A stretch of DNA of 64,000 nt. Origin: Microtetraspora niveoalba. GTDB lineage: Bacteria; Actinomycetota; Actinomycetes; Streptosporangiales; Streptosporangiaceae. The notes below the pieces were generated by a model that made no database searches, had not been told where the DNA came from, and was given only the letters and a program-made list of their open reading frames with translations. Where the stretch lies: NCBI RefSeq assembly GCF_001570405.1, contig NZ_BBYM01000013.1, positions 62,001 to 126,000 of the forward strand, given 5' to 3'. This document shows, piece after piece, positions 53,785-62,739 of this stretch. A program made the translations under genes and the position numbers. The number at the start of each line of letters is the position of its first letter. The first letter of the stretch is position 1.

Positions 53785-54417
53785 GTGACGCTCCGGAGGC
53801 GGGCGATAGCCGGCCCGCCGTGCCGAACCGCTCGGCCGCGCCGCGCTCGCTCCACCGCGCGGCCTGGGAACGCGGCCGAGCGGCGGGCGTCCCACGAGGT
53901 GATCGCGTCCGCGGCGGCGACGATGCGGAGCATCTGCGAGACCCTGCTCTCCGAGGCGCGGACCCGGTCGGCGCCGGTGCCGGGGCGGTGCGCGGTGCTC
54001 GACCTCGCGCACGACCTGGCCCGGCGCAGCGCCGAGGAGCATCCGGAGGCGGCCCCCGTGGTCGTACGCGGCTCCGCGGTGACCGCCGGGGTCGCCGCGG
54101 CCGTCGCGGAGCGTGTCCTGACGCCGCTGCTGGACAACGCCCGCCGCTACGCCGTACGGACGATCGCGATCGAGTGCGCGCGGGTTCCCGGCGGCGGTGT
54201 CGAGGTCGCCGTCGCCGACGACGGGCCCGGGGTGCCCGCCGAGGTGGGCGCGGCCGTCTTCGAGCCGGGCCGGCGCGCGGATCCCGCCGACGGGCACGAC
54301 GGCGCGGGTCTCGGTCTCGCCCTCGCCCGGCGCCTGGCGCGGGTGGCCGGGGGTGACGTGCACCTGGCCCCGGGCGCGGAGGGCGCCCGGTTCGTGGTCC
54401 GGCTGCCCGCCGGGTGA
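53785..54417 (+). pseudogene. sensor kinase reduced to its ATPase domain
   Basis: The recognisable part begins at about residue 33 (ASHEVIASAAATMRSICETLL), the second helix of a HisKA domain, and continues into a good ATPase (LTPLLDNARRYAV, DDGPGVP, GAGLGLALARRLA). The sensor, HAMP and phospho-His box are missing, and the first 30 residues look random. No response regulator remains. It is a decayed kinase gene or a bare ATPase fragment. Confidence 0.7.
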
Positions 54418-54474
54418 CGTTCGCCGGGGACGGGCTCCTTTCGCGGGCGGGACGCGTCTCGGCGAGGCCGGCGG

Positions 54475-54810
54475 TCACCCCGCGTCGGACAGCGGTGTCG
54501 TCGTCCGCTGCCCCTGCCACATCGTGTACGCGATCAGCGCGGCCAGGACCCCGGCGAGCACCAGCGAGGAGCCGATCGTCCCGTACCCGAGCCCGCCCTT
54601 GGCGACGGGCTTGCTGAAGAAGTCGCCGACGGTGGCGCCGAGCGGGCGGGTCAGGACGAACGCCGTCCAGAACAGCAGCGTGACGGAGACCCGGGTGAGG
54701 TATCGGGCCGCGAGGATCGCCGCGAGCAGGTCGCCACCCGTCTCCCCCAGGGTCGTCGCCGCGATCTTCATGATCCAGAAGGCCAGGGTGATCCGCGGAA
54801 GCTTCGTCAT
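54475..54810 (-). pseudogene. COG4705-type membrane protein with internal deletion
   Basis: The 111-residue frame starts like COG4705 proteins (KLPRITLAFWIMKIAATTLGE TGGDL) and then jumps to the C-terminal part (RVSVTLLFWTAFVLTRPLGA, later KGGLGYGT). The family normally has about 230-260 residues and seven or eight helices; some 130 residues of the middle are missing without loss of frame. GGAGGGG precedes the ATG, so it may still be translated. In actinomycetes this gene usually sits beside a two-component system, which fits the decayed kinase nearby. Confidence 0.65.
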
Positions 54811-55021
54811 TTCCCCTCCCCGTGCCCAGGTGCGGACGCGGGGGGCGTGAGCGAACGCCGCGTGCGCCCTGGAGATGACCGGAACCGCGTGGCGGTCCGG
54901 CCTCTCCAGACCGCCGGGAGGAGCGTAGGTCGGCGGATCTGAAATCAACCTGAGCGGCCGGCGGGGGTTCCGCCGGCCGCGTTCCGTCCCGGGCCCCGGG
55001 GTCGCGCCCGGGGTGGCGGGG

Positions 55022-55222
55022 TCAGTCGTTCTCGTGCAGTTCGATGGCGGAGGTGGGGCAGACGGCGGCGGCTTCGCGCACCACCGGGTGGAGACGCTCG
55101 GCGGGCTCCGCGTCCAGCAGCGCCACGACGCCGTCGTCCTCGCGCTGGTCGAACACCTCGGGTGCGAGCAGCACGCATTGGCCCGCGCCGCAGCACCTGG
55201 TCTCGTCCACGCTGATCTTCAT
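55022..55222 (-). CDS. ferredoxin for the P450
   Basis: This 66-residue ferredoxin has CCGAGQC near the N-terminus and CP near the C-terminus (AAVCPTSAIEL), the pattern of 3Fe-4S or 4Fe-4S ferredoxins that serve cytochromes P450. Its ATG overlaps the TetR stop by one base (TAATG). It would pass electrons to the P450 encoded two genes upstream. Confidence 0.92.
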   Translation of the reverse strand: MKISVDETRCCGAGQCVLLAPEVFDQREDDGVVALLDAEPAERLHPVVREAAAVCPTSAIELHEND

Positions 55223-55884
55223 TATGGGGTTCCTCTCCGCTTCCCTTCGACGTGCGTGACGGGCGCCGTCCACAGGCCGGTGATGGCGTCGATCAGGCCG
55301 GTGGCGGCGTCGTGCCAGCTCGCCCGGGGGGTGGGCCGGCCCTCGGCCAGGGCGCGCTCGCGCTCGGCGCACCCGTGCATCATGAGCTGGCTCGTCATCT
55401 CGCCGCGCTCGGCCCGTACCTCGCCCGGCAGGCCGGGAAGGCACCGGTTCAGCCCGTCGACGACGCGGATGAGCGTGGGCGAGGCGAGCGCCTCCTCGAT
55501 CATGATTTCGCGCAGCGCGGGGTCCGTCATCACCTGGGCGCCGAACCGGGCGAACCAGGTGGGGTTGCCCATGGCGGCCAGATGTTCGGTGAACGGGCGC
55601 ACCAGGCAGGCCACCCAGTCCCGCACGTCGGCGGAGCCGGCCGTCTCGGCCAGCATCCGCCGGCGGATGAGGTCCATCCGCTCGGCGTGCTTGTGCACGA
55701 TCGCGCGCACCAGGTCGGCTTTGGCGCCGAAGTGGTAGCCGACCGCGGTGTTGTTGCCCTGGCCCGCCGCCTCGCTGATCCGGCGGTTGGACACGGCGAA
55801 CACCCCCTGCTCGGCGAACAGCCGCTCCGCCGCCGTCAGGATCTGCTCCCGGGTCGCGCTGACCCTCTCGGCCCGCAGGGCCAT
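55222..55884 (-). CDS. TetR-family regulator
   Basis: This 220-residue regulator has the TetR DNA-binding domain: SATREQILTAAERLFAEQGV and AAGQGNNTAVGYHFGAKADL. The ligand domain follows from about residue 80. It sits between the P450 and ferredoxin genes, only two bases after the P450 stop. A palindrome in front of the P450 gene is the likely operator. Confidence 0.9.
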   Translation of the reverse strand: MALRAERVSATREQILTAAERLFAEQGVFAVSNRRISEAAGQGNNTAVGYHFGAKADLVRAIVHKHAERMDLIRRRMLAETAGSADVRDWVACLVRPFTEHLAAMGNPTWFARFGAQVMTDPALREIMIEEALASPTLIRVVDGLNRCLPGLPGEVRAERGEMTSQLMMHGCAERERALAEGRPTPRASWHDAATGLIDAITGLWTAPVTHVEGKRRGTP

Positions 55885-55886
55885 GC

Positions 55887-57107
55887 TCACCACCGCACCG
55901 GGACTTCCCGCAGCCCGCCGACGATCAGCCCGTCCACAGGGAGCAGGTCCTCCGGCGCGACGGCGAGCTCCAGGGACGGGAGCCTGCGCAGCAGCACCTC
56001 CAGCACGACCTGCAGCTCGGTGCGCGCCAGCGCCTGCCCCAGGCACGAGTGCGCCCCGGAGCCGAAGGCCAGGTGCGGGTTCGGGGTACGGCCCAGATCC
56101 ATCTCGCCGGCGTTCTCGAACGCGGTCTCGTCCCGGTTGGCCGCGGCCATGCTGCACACGACGGTCGTGCCGGCCGGCAGGGACGTGCCCCCGAGCTCGG
56201 CCTCCTCGCCGAGGTAGCGCGGCATGCCGAACCCCGGGTTGGCGTCGAACCGCAGCGCCTCCTCGACCGCCGTACGCACCAGCGACGGATCCGCGAGCAG
56301 CGACTCCCAGCGCCGCCGGTCGGCCAGCAGCATGCCGACCATCTTTCCGATCATGTTGGCGGTGGTCTCGTGCCCGGCGACCAGCAACGCCATCCCGGTG
56401 ATCACCAGCTCGTCCTCGGACAACCCTTCGCCATCGGCGTCCGTGCCGACCATCAGCTCGCTGATCAGGTCCTCGCCGGGCTCCGCCCGCTTGGCGGCGA
56501 CGTGCGCGGCCATGTAGCCGATGAACTCGGCCTGCGCCGCGTCGATCTCCTCCTGGCCGTACCGGGTCAGGTTGAGCAGCGTGTCGGACCAGTAGGCGAA
56601 CCGGTCCCGGTCGGCGGCCGGCACCCCGAGCAGGTCGCAGATCACGTACACCGGGAACGGGAAACCCAGGCCCGCCCTGAGATCGGCCGGATGTCCCGTC
56701 TTGACCATGTCGTCGACGAGCCGGTCGGCCATCTCCTCCATCCGCGGACGGAGGGCGGCCATCCGCTTGGCGGTGAACCATTTGGCGACCAGGCGCCGCC
56801 ACCGCCGATGCCCGTCGCCGTCCTGGGGGAGGGTCGTCGCCATGTCGTTGTTGAACACCCCGCCCGACTCGTTGTCGGAGATCCGGGCCGCGTCGTCCGC
56901 GCTGAGCTGCCGGGTGAAGCGCGGGTCGGACAGCGCCTGCTTGACGTCCTGGTAGCGGGTCAGCAGCAGCGCCTCGTCCCCGCTGGGCAGCCGCACCCGC
57001 GCGACCGGGCACTCCCGCCGCAGCCGGGCCCACTCGGCGGGCGGCTCCAGCGCCGTCTCGCTCCGCATCGGGTAGCTCAGGATCGGCTCGTCGTGGCCTC
57101 GGCTCAC
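55887..57107 (-). CDS. cytochrome P450
   Basis: This 406-residue P450 has the oxygen-binding helix ALLVAGHETTANM, the ExxR pair in EEALRF and the haem loop FGSGAHSCLGQALAR with the Cys ligand. It would hydroxylate or epoxidise an unknown substrate with electrons from the downstream ferredoxin. No biosynthetic genes are adjacent, so a detoxifying or tailoring role is possible. Confidence 0.93.
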   Translation of the reverse strand: MSRGHDEPILSYPMRSETALEPPAEWARLRRECPVARVRLPSGDEALLLTRYQDVKQALSDPRFTRQLSADDAARISDNESGGVFNNDMATTLPQDGDGHRRWRRLVAKWFTAKRMAALRPRMEEMADRLVDDMVKTGHPADLRAGLGFPFPVYVICDLLGVPAADRDRFAYWSDTLLNLTRYGQEEIDAAQAEFIGYMAAHVAAKRAEPGEDLISELMVGTDADGEGLSEDELVITGMALLVAGHETTANMIGKMVGMLLADRRRWESLLADPSLVRTAVEEALRFDANPGFGMPRYLGEEAELGGTSLPAGTTVVCSMAAANRDETAFENAGEMDLGRTPNPHLAFGSGAHSCLGQALARTELQVVLEVLLRRLPSLELAVAPEDLLPVDGLIVGGLREVPVRW

Positions 57108-57157
57108 CGGACACCTCCTTCGACGCCGGCGCGCGGTCGTCGACCCGGCCGGTCAAG

Positions 57158-57179
57158 TTAAGTCAAGCGATTGATTTAA
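57158..57179. promoter_or_regulatory. TetR operator candidate
   Basis: TTAAGTCAA-GCGA-TTGATTTAA is a 22-base palindrome with one mismatch, 51 bases before the P450 start. The gap 57108-57490 holds no gene; its right end carries TTATACGATAT at 57471-57481, a -10-like element for the next operon. Confidence 0.6.
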
Positions 57180-57490
57180 TATGTCCCCCTTTCCTCGCGG
57201 CGTAAGACGGGAAACCCGACCTTTTACCGTCGCTCGACCCACTCCCTGCCTCCCCTTGGTGCGACGCGTACGCCGCGTGGGCCGCGCTCCGCCGCCTCCC
57301 GGCCTCCCCCAGGCCGTGGGCGTCACGGACGTCCCACGACGTCGCGGGAACCAGCAGATGATCACCGGCCCGCACGTTCCCGGCCAGGACGCGGACGGCT
57401 CCTGCGCCTTCCCCCGGGAGTGGCCGGCGTCCCCGGAGGCGACCGCGGAGGACCGCCCGGGGCGGGAAATCTTATACGATATGTTGTCTT

Positions 57491-58603
57491 ATGGACTTTA
57501 TCGATCGTGTGTCCACCGGAGACTCGACCGGGCGGGCGTCGCGGGAAACCGTCGTCACCGTCACCGGCGAGGTCGCGGCGGACACGCTCGGCGCGGTGCT
57601 CCCCCACGAGCACCTGCTGAGCGACTTCGCCCCGCCCCGCGACACCGCCGAGTCCTGGGCGGCGGTGGGCGTCACCCGCCCCACCGCCGCGAGCCGCCTC
57701 CGCCTCTACCGCGCGCCGCTCACCATGGACCTGCTCGGCGAGGTCGCGATGGGCACGCCCAACAGGGACGACTGGCTGCTCGGGGACGAGGACCTCGCCG
57801 TGCGCGAGGCGGCCGCGTTCAAGGAGGCCGGCGGCGGCACGCTGGTGGACGCCACCACCGCCGGTCTCGGCCGCGATCCGGCCGCCCTGCGCCGGATCGC
57901 CGAGGCGACCGGCCTCGCCGTCGTCATGGGCGCGGGGTGGCACCACCCCGCCCGGGCCGGGGGGCTCGCCGGCCGCGACGCCGAGAGCCTCACGGAGGAG
58001 ATCGTCCGGGACCTCACCGAGGGCGTGGACGGGGTGCGCGCCGGCGTCATCGGCGAGATCGCGGCGCTCGACCCCGGCGAGCCGTCCGAGCGCGCCGTCC
58101 TCGTCGCGGCGGCGCGGGCGTCGGCGGCGACCGGCGCTTCGATCTCGCTCCGCCGTTCCGGCGACGCCGCCACCCAGCGGCGCGTGCTCGACCTGCTCGC
58201 CGAGGAGGGCGCGGACCTCGCCCGTGTCGCCGTCGGGAACTGCGACGCGCTCGCCCCGCGCCCCGACGACCTCGAACCGCTCCTCGAACGCGGGGTCTTC
58301 GTGCGGTTCGACCGGCTCGGCCGGCTTCCCTCGGTGCTCAGCGTGTCCGACGACCAGGACGTCGCCCTGGCCGTGCTCGAACTCGCCCGCAGGGGCCACG
58401 CCGAGCGGATCCTCCTGTCGCAGGGCGTCTCCGCCAAGTCGCAGCTCCTCGCCTACGGGGGCGGCGGCTACGGCTTCGTCCTCCGGCAGTTCGTCCCGTA
58501 CCTGAGGATGCTCGGAGCCGACGACGCCCTCGTCGAGCGCGTCACCGTCCGGAACCCGCGTCGTCTCCTCGCCGTCCCGACCACCCCGAAGGCAGACTCG
58601 TGA
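57491..58603 (+). CDS. phosphotriesterase-family protein lacking most metal ligands
   Basis: This 370-residue protein keeps the TIM-barrel frame of the family and the first ligands H39 and H41 (PHEHLLSD) and E189 (GVIGEIA). Against the next gene, the later His ligands are R221 and N250, and the catalytic Asp is G312 (LLSQGVSAK). A normal two-metal site cannot form. It may be a non-catalytic partner, a one-metal enzyme or a decaying copy; the frame is intact and codon use normal, which argues against simple decay. The ATG has no ribosome binding site, so a leaderless message from TTATACGATAT is likely. Confidence 0.85.
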   Translation: MDFIDRVSTGDSTGRASRETVVTVTGEVAADTLGAVLPHEHLLSDFAPPRDTAESWAAVGVTRPTAASRLRLYRAPLTMDLLGEVAMGTPNRDDWLLGDEDLAVREAAAFKEAGGGTLVDATTAGLGRDPAALRRIAEATGLAVVMGAGWHHPARAGGLAGRDAESLTEEIVRDLTEGVDGVRAGVIGEIAALDPGEPSERAVLVAAARASAATGASISLRRSGDAATQRRVLDLLAEEGADLARVAVGNCDALAPRPDDLEPLLERGVFVRFDRLGRLPSVLSVSDDQDVALAVLELARRGHAERILLSQGVSAKSQLLAYGGGGYGFVLRQFVPYLRMLGADDALVERVTVRNPRRLLAVPTTPKADS

Positions 58604-59676
58604 GCCGCTACCCCTTCGAGATCCCCGACATCGCCGGCAAGGCTCTCACCGTGACGGGCCCGGTGGACCCGGCGACGCTCGGGGAAACGCTCATGCACGA
58701 GCACGTCTTCGTCGACCTGCGGCGGCCGCCGCGGTTCCACCGCCCCGGCGAGGACGCCCCCGAGGCCGCCGAGCCGCTCACGCTCGCGAACCTCGCACGT
58801 GTACGCCACGGGAGCCCGAACGCCGACAACGACGTGATGGGCGACTTCGACGAGATGCTCGCGGAGGTGGCGGCCTTCGCCCACAGCGGTGGACGCACGA
58901 TCGTCGAGGTCTCCCCCATCGGCCTCGGCCGGGACCCCGAGGCGCTTTCGCGGCTCTCCCGGGCGAGCGGGCTCAACATCGTGATGGGCGGAGGCTGGTA
59001 CACCCCGGCCTTCCACCCGGAGGACATGGGCGAGCGCACCGTCGACGACCTCGCCGACGTCATCGTGCGCGACATCGCCGTGGGCGCCGACGGTACCGGC
59101 GTGCGCTCGGGCGTCATCGGCGAGGTCGGCGCGGAGTCGGCGCCGCTGACCGGCGACGAGCTGAAGAGCGTGCGGGCGAGCGGGCGCGCGAGCAGGATCA
59201 CCGGCGCTCCCGTCACGTTCCACGTCGGCGGCGTGGGCGAGGAGAAGTTCCGGGTCCTCGACATCCTGGACGAGGAGGGCGTCGCCCCGTCGAACGTCGT
59301 CATGGGGCACGCGGCGGACGTCCTCGCGGACGCGCCGTTCGCCGAGCGGCTCCTCGCCCGCGGCGTCTTCGTCGAGTTCGACTTCCTCGCCTCGCCCGGG
59401 AGCCCGTGGGGCCACCTCGTCCTCATGAGCGACCACAAGGTGGTCCGGGGCATCGCGGACCTGATCGAGCGGGGTCACGCCCGCCAGATCGTGCTCGGCC
59501 ACGACGTCTGCCAGAAGATCCAGCTCAAGAGGTACGGCGGCAAGGGGTACGACTACATCCACCGGCACTTCCTGCCCGCCCTGCGCCGCCTCGGCGTGAG
59601 CGAGGAGGCGATCCACACGATCATGGTGGAGAACCCGGCGCGCGCGCTCGCCTTCGCCGAGCCGCAGGCCGGTTAG
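58600..59676 (+). CDS. phosphotriesterase-family metal hydrolase
   Basis: This 358-residue enzyme has a complete ligand set: H33 and H35 (MHEHVFVD), E175 in GVIGEVG in place of the carboxylated Lys, H208 (FHVGG), H237 (MGHAAD) and D302 (GHDVCQK). The Glu form is typical of the lactonase and amidase-like branches rather than true phosphotriesterases. Its GTG overlaps the stop of the degenerate paralogue by four bases (GTGA). Confidence 0.88.
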   Translation: MSRYPFEIPDIAGKALTVTGPVDPATLGETLMHEHVFVDLRRPPRFHRPGEDAPEAAEPLTLANLARVRHGSPNADNDVMGDFDEMLAEVAAFAHSGGRTIVEVSPIGLGRDPEALSRLSRASGLNIVMGGGWYTPAFHPEDMGERTVDDLADVIVRDIAVGADGTGVRSGVIGEVGAESAPLTGDELKSVRASGRASRITGAPVTFHVGGVGEEKFRVLDILDEEGVAPSNVVMGHAADVLADAPFAERLLARGVFVEFDFLASPGSPWGHLVLMSDHKVVRGIADLIERGHARQIVLGHDVCQKIQLKRYGGKGYDYIHRHFLPALRRLGVSEEAIHTIMVENPARALAFAEPQAG

Positions 59677-59781
59677 CGACCCCAACCCCGGCGTCCGGCC
59701 GGAAAGCCCCCGATCCCAGACCTGGCTGCGCTGACACGGGCGTACCCGGCCCCGGCGCACGACCGGCGCGCCCGGCCGGGC

Positions 59782-59819
59782 GCTCCCTTCGGCCGGGCGT
59801 GAGGCGGGCCGAAGGGAGC
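59782..59819. terminator. bidirectional hairpin between convergent genes
   Basis: GCTCCCTTCGGCC and GGCCGAAGGGAGC form a perfect 13-base stem with a 12-base loop. It lies between the phosphotriesterase-like operon and the glycosidase gene. Confidence 0.75.
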
Positions 59820-59830
59820 CTCCGGGGGTG

Positions 59831-61876
59831 TCACCGCGTCGTGCAGACGGCTCCGTTGAGGGTGAAGACGGCGGGGAGCACGTTCGGACCGCTGTAGTTT
59901 CCGACGAAGCCGACCGTGGTCGAGGCGCCGGTGGCCAGCGAGCCGCCGCCGGGCTCGTTCACGACCGTGACCTCCGAGCCCTCCTGCGTCCAGACGGCGC
60001 TCCAGCCGCTGCCCAGGCTCTGCCAGGGCCTGGGCCACCTGAAGTGCAGGGTCCAGCCGTTGACCGGCGCGCCGTTGTTCGTGATCTCGATGGCGCCGAC
60101 GTAGCCGTTGCCCCAGTCGGACTGGTCGGTCAGCCGTACGGCGCAGGAGCCGGAGGCGGGCGTGCCGGTCGTGAACGTGAGCGGCGGCGAGGCGGGCGAG
60201 ACGCCGCCGGCGCCGTCCCGGGCGACCACGTTGACGGTGTGGCGCGTGCCCGGGGTGAGGTTGGCGACGCGGAAAGACGTGCCGGCGGTCTCGCCGAGCT
60301 GCTCGCCGGCGGCCCCGTCGTTGCGGTGGACCTCGTACTTCACGATCGGGCGGGTCCCGGCGGAGGCGGCGGGCCAGGAGATCGTGGCGGCCGTGTCCGT
60401 CACGTTCGAGACGGCCGGCTGCCCCGGCGCTCCCGGGAGGCCCTCCTGGGCCGCGGCGGGACGCACGACGATCGTGGTCAGCGACAGCGGCGGCAGCGTC
60501 TGGCCGGTCGCGCTCCCGGCGGTCGAGCCGGTGATGCCCGTGGCGCCGTTGGTGTGGGTCAGCACGGTGGGCGCGCCGGAGGCCGGGCTGAAGCCGGAGT
60601 AGCCGATCGTGACGGGGTAGGACGTGTCGGACGAGGTGTTGATCAGCATGACGGCGAGATCGCCGCCGGGACGGCGGACCGCGTGCGCGGCGACCTTCGG
60701 CTCGTCGGTCGCGGCCGCGACGAACCGGTCTCCCGGACGGGCGAACCGGCTCATCATCTGCAGCGCGTAGTACGGCGCGAAGGGCGTGTTCGCCGGCGGC
60801 TCGCAGACGTCGCCGGCGGAGGTGCACGCGGCGCTGGACAGCAGGCCGAAGTCGCCGTAGTCGGTGTGGCCCTCGACCTGCGTGACGGCGCCGATGCCGT
60901 TGTGGACGTTCCACCAGTCGACCGTGAACACCCCGTTCGCGAGCAGCGTCGCGTAGGCGTCGGCGGCCGCGAGCGCGCCGGGCTGGGTGTTCGTGCCGTT
61001 GCTGCTGCTCCCGGTGTTGAACTCCGTCATCGCGATCCCGATCCGGTCCGACCCGGGTCCCGCGTACTCGGCGATCTGCCGTCGGGTGAGACGGATCATG
61101 TCGGGGACGTGGGCGGCCTTGTCGAGGGCGCCGGGATACCAGTGCAGGATCACGAAGTCGATCTTCGGTCCGGCGATCGAGAGGACGACCTTGTTCCAGG
61201 TGCCGTCGTCTCCGTCGCCGACGAGGCCGTCGGGCCAGTTGGCCGCCGTGGTGAGCACCGCGCCCACCTTGATGGCCGGGTCCACCGCCTTCATCGCCTC
61301 GGCGTACGCGACGACGTTGCGCGCGTACTCCGCCGGGCTCTTGTCGGCGTGGGCGTCCGCCTCCCAGGCGGAGCCGTAGTGGCCGTTGCCGTAGTTCTCG
61401 TTGCCGATCTCCCAGTACGTGACGCCGTACCCCTTGGTGACGTTGGCGTGGCGGACCCAGGCGGCGGCCTCCTCGGCGGTTCCGGTGCCGTAGTTGGCCG
61501 TCACCATCGCCTGCGCCCCGGTCCGCCGCACGCCGCGCATGAAGGTGTCGAAGTCGGTGTCCGGAGCGACGTAGCCGCCGGGAGCGGTGTGGTCGGCCCA
61601 GTGGTAGATGTCGGAGTAGGAGCCGCCCGGGTAGCGCAGCAGCTTCACACCCGCGTCCTTGAGCCGGTCCGCGGTCTCGTCGGTGCCAAGGCGGCTGTCC
61701 CAGATCGCGTGGTTGGCTCCGATGGCGGTCTCGGGGACGGCGGCGAGCGCGGCACGCGCGTTGACGGTCACCGCGACTGGGGCGGCCTCCTCGGCGTGGG
61801 CGGGGGGAACGGTCAGCGCGGCCAGCGTCAGCAGGACGGCGGACGCGACTCGTAACGGGACATTGGGCATCGGCAC
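59831..61876 (-). CDS. secreted clan A glycosidase with FnIII and CBM2 domains
   Basis: This 681-residue protein has a signal peptide (about 1-28). The catalytic barrel (about 35-460) has the acid/base Glu in YWEIGNENYGN and the nucleophile Glu in IAMTEFNTG, as in GH-A families related to alpha-L-arabinofuranosidases. A fibronectin III domain follows (about 475-570), then a family 2 cellulose-binding module (about 580-681) with the paired end Cys and WGNGYVG and NGWTLHFRW. It attacks plant cell-wall polysaccharide while held on cellulose. Confidence 0.88.
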   Translation of the reverse strand: MPMPNVPLRVASAVLLTLAALTVPPAHAEEAAPVAVTVNARAALAAVPETAIGANHAIWDSRLGTDETADRLKDAGVKLLRYPGGSYSDIYHWADHTAPGGYVAPDTDFDTFMRGVRRTGAQAMVTANYGTGTAEEAAAWVRHANVTKGYGVTYWEIGNENYGNGHYGSAWEADAHADKSPAEYARNVVAYAEAMKAVDPAIKVGAVLTTAANWPDGLVGDGDDGTWNKVVLSIAGPKIDFVILHWYPGALDKAAHVPDMIRLTRRQIAEYAGPGSDRIGIAMTEFNTGSSSNGTNTQPGALAAADAYATLLANGVFTVDWWNVHNGIGAVTQVEGHTDYGDFGLLSSAACTSAGDVCEPPANTPFAPYYALQMMSRFARPGDRFVAAATDEPKVAAHAVRRPGGDLAVMLINTSSDTSYPVTIGYSGFSPASGAPTVLTHTNGATGITGSTAGSATGQTLPPLSLTTIVVRPAAAQEGLPGAPGQPAVSNVTDTAATISWPAASAGTRPIVKYEVHRNDGAAGEQLGETAGTSFRVANLTPGTRHTVNVVARDGAGGVSPASPPLTFTTGTPASGSCAVRLTDQSDWGNGYVGAIEITNNGAPVNGWTLHFRWPRPWQSLGSGWSAVWTQEGSEVTVVNEPGGGSLATGASTTVGFVGNYSGPNVLPAVFTLNGAVCTTR

Positions 61877-62254
61877 ACCTCGCCATGTGTAGCGGCATTC
61901 ACTCGACGCCCCCTCCTGACCAGGGAAGCACCATGATCCTGTGGGCAGCTGCCACGCGCGTCAACCTCGCGTGAAAGTTTCATCCGCACGCCCGCCACGG
62001 CGTGGCCCGCCCGACGGCGCACACCTCGGAATCGCCTCGGCGGAAACACAAGGTCGGCCGCGCCCGGGACCGTACGGACCGGCTCCTTCGGGAACACGGA
62101 AAACGGCCGACACATATTGCATTCGACGGGATCCCTTTTCGCCGACAAAAGCCATAGAGCGAGCGAATGAATGGTCGGCGCGAGAAAGGGATGACGGAAG
62201 GCAACGCTTTGGGTCAAGATTGACAGGTCTGTCCGTCAGGGTGGAGGTAGGCGC
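61877..62254. other. intergenic region with palindrome before the glycosidase
   Basis: No gene is seen. TGAAA-G-TTTCA at 61972-61982 is a perfect palindrome about 100 bases before the glycosidase start. It resembles GAAA-N-TTTC operators found before xylanase-type genes in actinomycetes, so it may bind a LacI-type sugar repressor. Confidence 0.4.
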
Positions 62255-62734
62255 GTGCGCGTTGCGTGGACGGCGATGGCGGTTCTGCTGGTCGGCGGAG
62301 TGCTCTCCGGATGCGGCCCCGGCCCCACTCTCGCCGCGGCGACCGCCGAGCTCCGAAAGGACACGCAACGCCTGGAGACCGACAGGTTTTTCAAGAATCC
62401 CCTGACCAAACTGCGGATCGTGGAGCGTCCGGACAAGGATCTGCCCTGCGACAAGGGCAAGTTCCAGCGGGTGTTACACGCGACGGCCGACTACGGATCC
62501 AAGCCTTCGGATGTGGACGGCCGTCTCGATCTCGCACAGCGGTTGATGGAGAACACGCTGTCTCAGGCGCTCCACTACACGGTGACCTATGACTTCACCC
62601 AGGTGGACTGGGAAGACGCCCGGTTGATCGAGGGCAGGAAGGACGTCCCCGGAATCACCGTCAAGGTGATCCTGGTACCGGAGTCCCCGACGTGGCGGCT
62701 CGTCGCGAAGACCGACTGCCTCCCCCGCTCATAG
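62255..62734 (+). CDS. small lipoprotein of unknown function
   Basis: This 159-residue protein has a lipoprotein signal with lipobox VLSGCGP. Two more Cys (LPCDKGK and TDCLPRS) may pair in the exported domain. The mature part has a mixed alpha/beta pattern. The GTG has GGAGG 7 bases upstream. It converges on the next gene with a gap of only five bases. Confidence 0.75.
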   Translation: MRVAWTAMAVLLVGGVLSGCGPGPTLAAATAELRKDTQRLETDRFFKNPLTKLRIVERPDKDLPCDKGKFQRVLHATADYGSKPSDVDGRLDLAQRLMENTLSQALHYTVTYDFTQVDWEDARLIEGRKDVPGITVKVILVPESPTWRLVAKTDCLPRS

Positions 62735-62739
62735 CCCCG

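Noticed and set aside
57181-58600. Upstream extension of the second phosphotriesterase frame
   Set aside because: It overlaps the whole first paralogue in another frame and is Arg/Pro-rich without homology; the GTG at 58600 is the real start.
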